Assembly (NCBI GenBank): GCA_023406715.1
Contig: JAEXVC010000065.1
Span: 1 to 20,442 of the forward strand
Reading direction: 5' to 3'
DNA: 20,442 nt
DNA from: Bacteroidota bacterium
GTDB taxonomy: Bacteria; Bacteroidota; Bacteroidia; Bacteroidales; Tenuifilaceae
A program made the position numbers and the translations under genes. Under the pieces are notes generated by a model. The model ran no database searches. It saw nothing but the letters and a program-made list of their open reading frames with translations, and was not told the origin of the DNA. This document shows positions 12,002 to 19,142 of this stretch, one piece after another (the first letter of the stretch is position 1; each line of letters opens with the position of its first letter).

Positions 12002-14053
12002 ATGAATAAGCTCCGACTTCATTTATCGCAGTTAATAATGGTCCTAATAACATTAGTGTTATTATCGGTAAGCTACCTGATAGGTAGGCTCGATATTCAA
12101 AAACAAAATGGAGTAAAGAGATTGGCAGTTTTAAAAGAGTTAACAACCATAGGAAACAAACTTGAAGGAGTTGCGCGTTCCACATTTAACCTTACCCAGG
12201 GAATTGTTCATTTAATACGCTATCAGGGTAGTATTTCCAAGGAGCAATTTGAGGCTCTCTGTACACTTGCAATGAGCGAAAATCCAAACATTAGAAATGT
12301 TGCTATAGCTCCCAATAATGTTGTTCTAATGGTTTATCCTTTGAAAGGGAATGAAAGGGCTGTTGGTCTCGATTATATGAAAAATGAACAACAGCGGGAG
12401 TCCGTGCTTAGAGCAATGAAACAAAAGAAGCCTTTACTAGCAGGGCCGGTAAACCTTGTTCAAGGAGGTGTAGGATTAATTAATCGTTCTCCCATATATT
12501 TAATTAGTAAAGATAGTAGCGAAAGATATTGGGGAATGACCTCTATTGTAGCATATTACGATAAAATACTCGATGAAGCAGGAATTTCTATGAATGATGA
12601 ATTGAAAATTGCAATTCAAGGTGATGATGGAAAAGGGGAACTGGGAAAAGTTTTTTATGGAGATACGGCTTTGTTGAATCAAAATCCAGTAATAGTTGAT
12701 GTTATTATACCTAGTGGAAGATGGCGATTAATCGCAACTCCAAATTCAGGATGGATTCGGGAGTCTGTTTTTCACTCCCAGTATTTTTTGTTGTCGATAT
12801 TTATTACTGTGCTAATTGTACTTTTTTTATCAATTTTAATATATAAGAACCATAATATTAGGCAGAACAACTCCTTATTGGCTCTCGAAATACAGGAACG
12901 AAGGAAAATTGAAATTGAACTAAAAAAGTCTAAGGAGGCTGCAGAGGAGGCCAATAGGGTTAAAACAGCCTTTTTGGCCAATATGAGCCATGAGATTCGC
13001 ACACCAATGAATGCCATTCAGGGTTTTTCGGAGGTTATACTTAAAGGTAACTTGAGTGAGAAATCTACTTTCGATTTTATCGAGATCATTAATAATAGCT
13101 CTAAGCAATTATTGAATGTAATAAACGATATTATTGATATTTCAATGATTGAGGCAGGTCAACTTAAAATCATCTATGATACTGTAAAGCTCAATAAACT
13201 GCTTGAGAATATTTATTCCTTGCATAGCAACAATGCAAAATCGAAAGGTTTAAGGTTTAATGTGAGTTATGGTTTACCCAATACAGTTGATTCAATTAAT
13301 ACCGATGAGCATAGGTTGGCTCAAATAATTAATAACCTTATAAGTAATGCAATTAAGTTTACCAACGAAGGATATGTAGAGTTTGGATATAAACTTAAGG
13401 ATGCCCATCTTGAGTTTTACGTAAAAGACTCTGGTATTGGGATACCTAATGAATTCCACGATTTAATTTTTGAACGGTTTAGGCAGGTTGATGATAAGTT
13501 GTCTCGTGACTATGGTGGGACAGGGTTGGGTTTGTCGATTTGTAAATCTATTATCGAGATGATGGGAGGCGAAATATGGATTGAGTCTGTGCCTAATAAA
13601 GGATCAACTTTTTTCTTTACTTTACCTTACGAGCAAAAATATCCTGTTATTGAGAATGAAATTTTGGAGTCAAACCATATCGATTTAAAGGATAAAACAA
13701 TTCTCATTGCCGAGGACGATTACTATAATTACTTGTTATTGCAGAAATTGTTAGAAAGTACCAATGCGAATTTACTTAGGGCAAACAATGGTCAGGAGGC
13801 TATTGATATTTTCTCTCAAAATAATGTTGACTTTGTTTTGATGGATATTAAAATGCCAGTAATGAACGGCTACGAAGCAGTTAAAATAATTCGTGAAAAT
13901 AATACCAGAATACCAATTGTAGCCCAAACAGCTTATGCTATGACCGAGGAGCGGCAGTTGGCCATTGAAGCGGGTTGCAATTACTATATCACAAAACCAA
14001 TAAAATCAGGAGAGTTATACGAAATATTTAAGGAGATTTTATCAAAAAAGTAA
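12002..14053 (+). CDS. Hybrid sensor histidine kinase with CHASE domain
   Basis: A membrane sensor kinase of 683 residues from the ATG at 12002; the frame extends 7 codons to a TTG at 11981, which is less likely. Order: transmembrane helix (about 10-28), extracytoplasmic CHASE domain (about 50-235; APNNVVLMVYPLKGN and GPVNLVQGGVGLINRSPIY are typical), second helix (about 260-282), short coiled coil, HisKA with phosphorylated H330 (MSHEIRTPMN), and HATPase with N box NNLISNAIKF (444-453), G1 DSGIG and G2 GGTGLGL (505-511). A C-terminal receiver domain has acidic residues EDD (571-573), phosphoacceptor D615 (LMDIKMPVMNG), T643 and K665. All catalytic residues are present. No DNA-binding output domain or separate regulator lies nearby, so the downstream phosphorelay partner is unknown. 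CHASE domains sense small molecules outside the membrane; the ligand is unknown. Confidence 0.94.
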   Translation: MNKLRLHLSQLIMVLITLVLLSVSYLIGRLDIQKQNGVKRLAVLKELTTIGNKLEGVARSTFNLTQGIVHLIRYQGSISKEQFEALCTLAMSENPNIRNVAIAPNNVVLMVYPLKGNERAVGLDYMKNEQQRESVLRAMKQKKPLLAGPVNLVQGGVGLINRSPIYLISKDSSERYWGMTSIVAYYDKILDEAGISMNDELKIAIQGDDGKGELGKVFYGDTALLNQNPVIVDVIIPSGRWRLIATPNSGWIRESVFHSQYFLLSIFITVLIVLFLSILIYKNHNIRQNNSLLALEIQERRKIEIELKKSKEAAEEANRVKTAFLANMSHEIRTPMNAIQGFSEVILKGNLSEKSTFDFIEIINNSSKQLLNVINDIIDISMIEAGQLKIIYDTVKLNKLLENIYSLHSNNAKSKGLRFNVSYGLPNTVDSINTDEHRLAQIINNLISNAIKFTNEGYVEFGYKLKDAHLEFYVKDSGIGIPNEFHDLIFERFRQVDDKLSRDYGGTGLGLSICKSIIEMMGGEIWIESVPNKGSTFFFTLPYEQKYPVIENEILESNHIDLKDKTILIAEDDYYNYLLLQKLLESTNANLLRANNGQEAIDIFSQNNVDFVLMDIKMPVMNGYEAVKIIRENNTRIPIVAQTAYAMTEERQLAIEAGCNYYITKPIKSGELYEIFKEILSKK

Positions 14054-14081
14054 GGGTGGATTATTGTTCCACCCTTTTTTT
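14052..14081. terminator. Shared bidirectional terminator between convergent genes
   Basis: AAGGGTGGA (14052-14060) and TCCACCCTT (14068-14076) make a perfect 9-bp stem with a 7-base loop. T7 (14075-14081) follows on the plus strand and ACTTTTTTG on the minus strand. The left arm includes the stop codon of the kinase gene, and the right arm encodes the last residues of the M48 peptidase. Confidence 0.88.
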
Positions 14082-14843
14082 CATTTCGTTAATATTTATC
14101 CACGATTCCTTTGCTGTAAAATCTTCCGGAACTTTGAATGCCAATACGTTTTTAACCCGTTTATTCATATTGGGATGCGATGATAGAATTTCGAAATTGT
14201 CGTAAATACCATTCTCGTTCTTTTCTTTTAGTCGTCTAAAAAACGATGCCATTGCACGGGGTTCAAGGTTGCATTTTAATAGTAACTCGCAGGCGAATAG
14301 GTCGGACTCCTCCTCCTGCTCTCTATTATAGCCCTGTGAAAGTAACTCTTTAGCAATTTCACCTGAAACGTAAGGGTCGTTAGACGTTAAAAGACTTAAT
14401 CCAATATCCTTAACCAATCTACTAACTACGTGACGCTTTTCGATATGTCCAATTTCATGACAGATAACTGATAGTAATTCCTCGGGTGTCTCGCAGAATT
14501 TGATTAATCCGGTGGTGATAATTATGTAACCTCCAGGTAGTGCAAAGGCATTAACCATTTCGTTATCAACCAAAATAAACTTATAGTCGTACTTTGCATC
14601 ATCCTGAATATTTCTTAAGGTATCAGCGGTTACGGCGAGAACAGAATCAATATACAAATCATTCTTCTCAGTAAATCCATTAAGTTGTAGAATACTGTTA
14701 GCGTAACGTTCGCCAATAGATTGCTCATTCTCAATAGAAATTAATGTAGGACGTTCGGGCATTTTAATAAATATTGCGAATATAGCCCATAGAACACCTC
14801 CAATACCAAGCAGAACAAGCAATTCAATAAGTACTTTTTTCAT
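14061..14843 (-). CDS. M48 family zinc metallopeptidase, membrane-anchored
   Basis: A predicted peptidase of 260 residues in the M48 (Ste24/HtpX/BepA-like) family. An N-terminal hydrophobic segment (about 5-27) acts as signal anchor or signal peptide and places the catalytic part outside the cytoplasm. The zinc site is HEIGH (129-133) in VICHEIGHIEKRHVV, with the third ligand E177 in REQEEESDLFA. The domain ends with SSHPNMNKRV, as usual for M48. There are no TPR repeats, so it is a single-domain form. NAFALPGGYIIITTGL (98-113) is the typical strand before the active site. It starts 5 bases after the DUF4870 gene, so the two form an operon. A role in envelope protein quality control is likely from the family; substrates are unknown. 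Confidence 0.9.
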   Translation of the reverse strand: MKKVLIELLVLLGIGGVLWAIFAIFIKMPERPTLISIENEQSIGERYANSILQLNGFTEKNDLYIDSVLAVTADTLRNIQDDAKYDYKFILVDNEMVNAFALPGGYIIITTGLIKFCETPEELLSVICHEIGHIEKRHVVSRLVKDIGLSLLTSNDPYVSGEIAKELLSQGYNREQEEESDLFACELLLKCNLEPRAMASFFRRLKEKNENGIYDNFEILSSHPNMNKRVKNVLAFKVPEDFTAKESWININEMKKRVEQ

Positions 14844-14848
14844 TGCAA

Positions 14849-15337
14849 TTACATTTTAGGGGGCATATTCATTTGTTGTTGCTTAACTTCGGTTTCGTTT
14901 TTTATTTTGTATGCTTGAATATAGGCTATTTTACCAAAAAACAAGAAATAGTAGAAACGACCATGGTAAGCTTTAACTGCGCCAATAATACTAAATATAA
15001 AGTAAAAAAGGTTGAAGATACCTGCGGTAATCAATAAACCCCAGAATACATTAGTAAAGGCAGCATCATTAGCAAATATGTAAACAGCCCAAACAATAAG
15101 ATAACTATTCAACAACGATACTGGTATTTGGGAATACATCGATTGTAGTGAATGGAATTGCACAAAACGACCTTTCGATTTGTTTACGAAAAAATACACC
15201 ACCGATGCAATCATGTTAACAATTGGCAATGGTAAACCCAGAGCGGTTGTTGCAAACATCATAAGGTATGCACCCATTGCATCTTGTTTCTCTCTTTCAC
15301 TAACCTCCTCGGGTTGTGGTATTGGATGAAATTCCAT
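14849..15337 (-). CDS. DUF4870-like membrane protein
   Basis: A small integral membrane protein of 162 residues. The N-terminus (1-20) is hydrophilic and proline/glutamate-rich. Hydrophobic segments lie at about 22-50, 70-92 and 98-122, with another weaker one near 128-140. The segment KGRFVQFHSLQSM (55-67) between the first two helices matches the conserved motif of DUF4870/Tic20-like proteins. The tail is charged and glutamine-rich. No enzymatic motif is visible. It is first in an operon with the M48 peptidase gene 5 bases downstream; the pairing suggests an envelope-related role, but no function is established. Confidence 0.72.
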   Translation of the reverse strand: MEFHPIPQPEEVSEREKQDAMGAYLMMFATTALGLPLPIVNMIASVVYFFVNKSKGRFVQFHSLQSMYSQIPVSLLNSYLIVWAVYIFANDAAFTNVFWGLLITAGIFNLFYFIFSIIGAVKAYHGRFYYFLFFGKIAYIQAYKIKNETEVKQQQMNMPPKM

Positions 15338-15357
15338 AATTAAAATTTTAGTTATTT

Positions 15358-15395
15358 GACATAAGAAAAGAGAAGTATGTGTAATACTTCTCTTT
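15358..15395 (-). terminator. Terminator of the DUF4389 gene
   Basis: Bases 15367-15378 pair with 15384-15395 as a perfect 12-bp stem with a GTGTA loop. On the minus strand it is followed by TTTTCTTAT. It lies 20 bases past the DUF4389 stop at 15415 and isolates that gene from the DUF4870/M48 operon. Confidence 0.82.
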
Positions 15396-15414
15396 ATCAG
15401 TATTTATAATGTTT

Positions 15415-16014
15415 TTATACCTCTTCAGGAAGTTCGTCGCCAGTAAATGCTGGGTATGTATCAGTCATATAGTTCATGTATAGGCTAACGCGAGTACCCC
15501 AACGTAGTTGTCCTACTACCCAGTTATGGAATGATTCTGGATAATTTGCAGTGAAAAGAACAATCCACCATGCTAAGAAAACAAGAATCATTACGAAAAT
15601 ACCACGGAAGAAAAGAATGAATAGGTGAGGAATATATACGAAAATACCACCGAAGAAAAAGCGTACAAGCATTAAGCCACGGCTAACATTCTCGGGATAT
15701 TCAACTTCTAATGAGGTGAACTCATCGGTACCTTTTATTCCAAAAGCAGGATAACCATCGGATAGGTTATAGTATCTGGCATTTACCCTAATACCCCAAC
15801 GTAATAGACCTACTTGAAAATCGAATAAACTCTTTGGATATTTTCCGGTGAAAAGGATTGCCCAAAAAGCAACAATTTGTAATATTTGACCCCAAAGTCC
15901 TACAAAAAGCAAAAGAAAGCCGTGTGGAAGCATAATGTAAAGGGCTCCAAAAAAACTTCTAAGGATTAACTCTAAGCGAGAGTATTCTTCCTGATGTTTA
16001 ATTTTTAATTTCAT
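15415..16014 (-). CDS. DUF4389 family membrane protein with internal duplication
   Basis: An integral membrane protein of 199 residues when started at the ATG at 16014. The frame runs to a TTG at 16038, but MKLKIKHQEEYSR is the more natural beginning. It contains two homologous halves (about 12-92 and 111-191). Each has an R-rich lead, a helix pair (IMLPHGFLLLF / VYIPHLFILFF, then FWAILFTGKYP / WWIVLFTANYPE), the motif GLLRWGIRV / GQLRWGTRV and a closing YPAF. This repeated RW-RV pattern is characteristic of DUF4389, a family without known function. The gene has its own terminator, and 99 bases separate it from the oxidoreductase gene upstream. No catalytic residues are evident. Confidence 0.85.
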   Translation of the reverse strand: MKLKIKHQEEYSRLELILRSFFGALYIMLPHGFLLLFVGLWGQILQIVAFWAILFTGKYPKSLFDFQVGLLRWGIRVNARYYNLSDGYPAFGIKGTDEFTSLEVEYPENVSRGLMLVRFFFGGIFVYIPHLFILFFRGIFVMILVFLAWWIVLFTANYPESFHNWVVGQLRWGTRVSLYMNYMTDTYPAFTGDELPEEV

Positions 16015-16113
16015 TTGGTTAGAGTTTAAGTTTAACAAATGGTTAGTAGAAAATCAAAGCAATTTACATTTTTTTGTGAATACTGCTAAAAGATTAACAA
16101 AAAAATTTAGTTC

Positions 16114-19044
16114 TTAAGGTTTGTATGCTTTTATCATAATTTCTATTGGGTGATATGCTTTTCTTCCTGTTCCATCCGTAATTTGATGGCGGCAGCTGGT
16201 GCCTGGGGCCACAATAACAACTTCTTCGGGCGTTTTTCTAATTTCGGGAAAAAGAACCAATTCACCAACCTTCAGGGAGAGTTCGTAGTGCTCTTTTTCG
16301 TAACCAAAAGCACCTGCCATACCGCAGCATCCGCTGGGGATTTCAGTTACATTATAACCATTAGGAAACGATAACATTGCCTTGGTTGGTATAGTTGATG
16401 CCACAGCCTTTTGTTGGCAGTGTCCGTGTAGTTTTATACTGATATTTTGCTCCTTGAATTGTTCTTTTTTGATTTTACCCTTTTCAACCTCACGCATAAA
16501 GAATTCCTCGAATAGCAATGCGTTTTTTGCTAACTTAATGGCTGTTTGCTTATTATGTGACAAAGCCAAATCGGGGTATTCGTCCCTAAAGCTAAGTATT
16601 GCCGATGGCTCAATTCCAATTAGTGGAGTTTCATCACTTATAAAATCTTTTAGTTTTTCGATGTTCCTGTTAGCAATTCTTTTCGCAGTTCTGATTAAGC
16701 CTTTTGAGATGTATGTTCGTCCGCTCTCAAAAATATCAACTAGAATGACCTCATAGCCTAAAGTGTTTAATAGTTCTATTGCTTTTATTCCAATGTGAGA
16801 ATCGTTATAGTTTGTAAACTCATCGGGGAGGAGATGTACTATGCCGTTAGGGAATTGCTGGCTGGTCTTATTTTCCTTATGCCATCTTTTAAGCGTGGTT
16901 TTGCTTAGCAATGGCAGTGTGCGTTTGGGTTCAAACCCCAAACTTTTCATTAGAACTTTAGAGGTGATTTTATTTGATAGCACAAAATTGGTTACTTGAG
17001 GAGTAATACTTCCCAATCGGTTGATATGTGTTATATACGCTATCATTCTACTGCGTAGAGGAATTCCGTTGGAATCGTACCAATGCTGTAAAAATTCGGC
17101 TTTCAGTTTGGCCATATCTACGCTCGAGGGGCATTCATTTTTACAACCTTTGCAGGATAGGCAAAGATCCAGAATGTCATAGAGTTCTTTGTGGTTGAAT
17201 GGATTTTTCTTTGTACTATTTGTTAAAAATTCTCTCAATAAGTTTGCCCTAGCACGAGTAGTGTTGCTTTCGTTAAGCGTTGCCATGTAACTTGGACAAA
17301 GAGTTCCACCCGAAAGGTGTGTTTTGCGACAATCACCTGAACCGTTACATTTCTCAGCGGCACGCAGAATGCCCATTACGGAGCTAAAATCAAAAATAGT
17401 ATTAATTTTTCGTGATTGCTGACCGGGCGTATACCTTAAGTTAGTGTTCATTGGCGGTGTATCAACAATCTTTCCTGGGTTGAAAATATTATGTGGGTCG
17501 AAAGTTTGTTTCACTTGCTTCATTAAACTGTAAACCTTATCGCCAACCATAATTGGAATAAACTCCCCGCGTAATCGTCCATCGCCGTGTTCGCCACTTA
17601 ATGAGCCTTTGTACTTTTTTACAAGATGAGCGACTTCAAGACCGATAGTGCGGAATAGTTCAACATCTTTAGAATCCTTTAGATTTAAAACTGGTCTTAA
17701 GTGAAGTTCTCCTGTTCCAATATGAGCATGGTAAACACAATCAAGGTTGTACTTTTCCATTATTTGCGAAAACTCCTCCATATATTCAGGAAGTTTATCT
17801 TCGGCAACAGCCGTATCTTCAACTAACGATACAGGTTTTGCATCACCTTCAACATTGGAGAGAACGCCAAGTCCAGCTTTTCGCAAAGCCCATACTTTAC
17901 CTGTTTCTGAACCCCAAATAATTGGAAAATGGTAGCCCATATTGCTTGCCATAAGTTCAGTCTCCATAGCTTTTGCAGCAATTTCAATCTCTTCTTTTGT
18001 TTCTCTGTAGAACTCCACTATTAAAATCGCACCTGGGTCGCCCTGCATAAAGAATCTATTTTTTTGCTGCTCAATATTTCCTTTTGTACAATCAAGAATA
18101 ACATTGTCCATCATCTCTACAGCGGATGGATTGTATTTTAAAGCAATAAGGTTTGCTTTAAATGCTTGGTTTCGCTCTTTAAGGTGAACTGCAACTACAG
18201 CCTTTTCCTTTGGTGGGAGTTGAACACAGTTCAACGTTATTTCAGTGATTATGCCTAGAGTTCCCTCGCTGCCTGCAATTAATTTACTTAGGTTGAATGT
18301 TTGATTATCGTTTCCAAAAAAAGAATCTGTTACTAATAGGTCTAATGCATAACCTGTGTTTCTTCTTTTTATTGATGGATTAGGAGAATTCTCAATAATT
18401 ACAGTCCTATTATTCTCGTTACTAAGGATATTCTTAAAAAATCTATAAACATCACCCTCTTTTGAGTTGAGTTCACATTTAGCTTCGAATTGGTCTTTTG
18501 TTACATCCCCAAATTCATACTCAATTCCATCATCAAGAATCATTTTTAGTGATATAAGGTGGTCGCGAGTACTACCGTATATCAAGGAGTGGGAGCCACA
18601 GCTGTTGTTGCCAACCATTCCAGCCATCATGCATCGGTTCGATGTTGATGTTTCGGGTCCAAAGAAAAGCCCGTAGGGCTTAAGGGCCATATTTAACTCA
18701 TCGAGAATTACTCCAGGTTCAACTTTAACCCAATGATTTTCTGCATTTATCTCAAGAATTTGCCCCCAGTGCTTAGATATATCTACAACAATTCCATTTC
18801 CAACAACTTGTCCTGCAAGCGATGTTCCTGCTGCACGAGGAATAAGCGATAGATTGTTATCCTTTGCAAAATTTATTAAAGTAACTATGTCAGTTTTTGT
18901 TTTTGGAAGGACAACAGCCAACGGTATTTCACGGTATGCCGATGCATCGGTAGCGTATTGCAAAAGGGTAGAGGTGTCGTATTTTAGTTCGCCACTTAAA
19001 GCATTTGAAAGCGTCTCAAATTTGTATCTATTACCTTGATTCAT
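16114..19044 (-). CDS. FAD-linked oxidase plus Fe-S oxidoreductase, YdiJ / D-2-hydroxyglutarate dehydrogenase type
   Basis: A large cytoplasmic or membrane-associated flavoprotein of 976 residues, close in size and plan to YdiJ-type D-2-hydroxyacid dehydrogenases. The PCMH-type FAD domain (about 35-275) has PRAAGTSLAGQ (69-79) and GNNSCGSHSLIYGSTRDH (145-162). The FAD-oxidase C-terminal domain (about 280-530) has HAHIGTGELHLRP (439-451) and SGEHGDGRLRGE (483-494). A ferredoxin-like region has cysteines C566, C572 and C583, then C628-x2-C631-x2-C634-x3-C638. The CCG-type C-terminal region has HGHCQQKA (873-880), GCCGMAG (905-911) and GTSCRH (948-953). The fusion replaces the separate subunits seen in GlcDEF-type enzymes. 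Probable reaction: oxidation of D-2-hydroxyglutarate or D-lactate, with electrons passing to a quinone or cytochrome. Substrate choice is not resolvable here. Both dehydrogenase and Fe-S parts look intact. Confidence 0.88.
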   Translation of the reverse strand: MNQGNRYKFETLSNALSGELKYDTSTLLQYATDASAYREIPLAVVLPKTKTDIVTLINFAKDNNLSLIPRAAGTSLAGQVVGNGIVVDISKHWGQILEINAENHWVKVEPGVILDELNMALKPYGLFFGPETSTSNRCMMAGMVGNNSCGSHSLIYGSTRDHLISLKMILDDGIEYEFGDVTKDQFEAKCELNSKEGDVYRFFKNILSNENNRTVIIENSPNPSIKRRNTGYALDLLVTDSFFGNDNQTFNLSKLIAGSEGTLGIITEITLNCVQLPPKEKAVVAVHLKERNQAFKANLIALKYNPSAVEMMDNVILDCTKGNIEQQKNRFFMQGDPGAILIVEFYRETKEEIEIAAKAMETELMASNMGYHFPIIWGSETGKVWALRKAGLGVLSNVEGDAKPVSLVEDTAVAEDKLPEYMEEFSQIMEKYNLDCVYHAHIGTGELHLRPVLNLKDSKDVELFRTIGLEVAHLVKKYKGSLSGEHGDGRLRGEFIPIMVGDKVYSLMKQVKQTFDPHNIFNPGKIVDTPPMNTNLRYTPGQQSRKINTIFDFSSVMGILRAAEKCNGSGDCRKTHLSGGTLCPSYMATLNESNTTRARANLLREFLTNSTKKNPFNHKELYDILDLCLSCKGCKNECPSSVDMAKLKAEFLQHWYDSNGIPLRSRMIAYITHINRLGSITPQVTNFVLSNKITSKVLMKSLGFEPKRTLPLLSKTTLKRWHKENKTSQQFPNGIVHLLPDEFTNYNDSHIGIKAIELLNTLGYEVILVDIFESGRTYISKGLIRTAKRIANRNIEKLKDFISDETPLIGIEPSAILSFRDEYPDLALSHNKQTAIKLAKNALLFEEFFMREVEKGKIKKEQFKEQNISIKLHGHCQQKAVASTIPTKAMLSFPNGYNVTEIPSGCCGMAGAFGYEKEHYELSLKVGELVLFPEIRKTPEEVVIVAPGTSCRHQITDGTGRKAYHPIEIMIKAYKP

Positions 19045-19063
19045 TGTTAATCTATTTAATATG

Positions 19064-19071
19064 CAAACGTA
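19064..19071 (-). promoter_or_regulatory. Promoter -7 box of the FAD/Fe-S oxidoreductase gene
   Basis: On the minus strand TACGTTTG fits TAnnTTTG and lies 19 bases before the ATG at 19044, just after the terminator of the preceding gene. No TTG was found at the expected -33 distance. Confidence 0.5.
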
Positions 19072-19090
19072 TTACTTTAAATTCATTAAT

Positions 19091-19123
19091 AAAAAAAGAC
19101 CCTGATAAAAAAATCAGGGTCTT
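19091..19123 (-). terminator. Terminator of the caspase-family gene
   Basis: Bases 19096-19105 pair with 19114-19123 (perfect 10 bp, core GACCCTGA) around an 8-base A-rich loop. On the minus strand the stem runs into seven T. It lies 19 bases past the caspase gene stop at 19143 and separates it from the oxidoreductase gene. Confidence 0.9.
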
Positions 19124-19142
19124 GCTAATGGTGTTAATTGTT

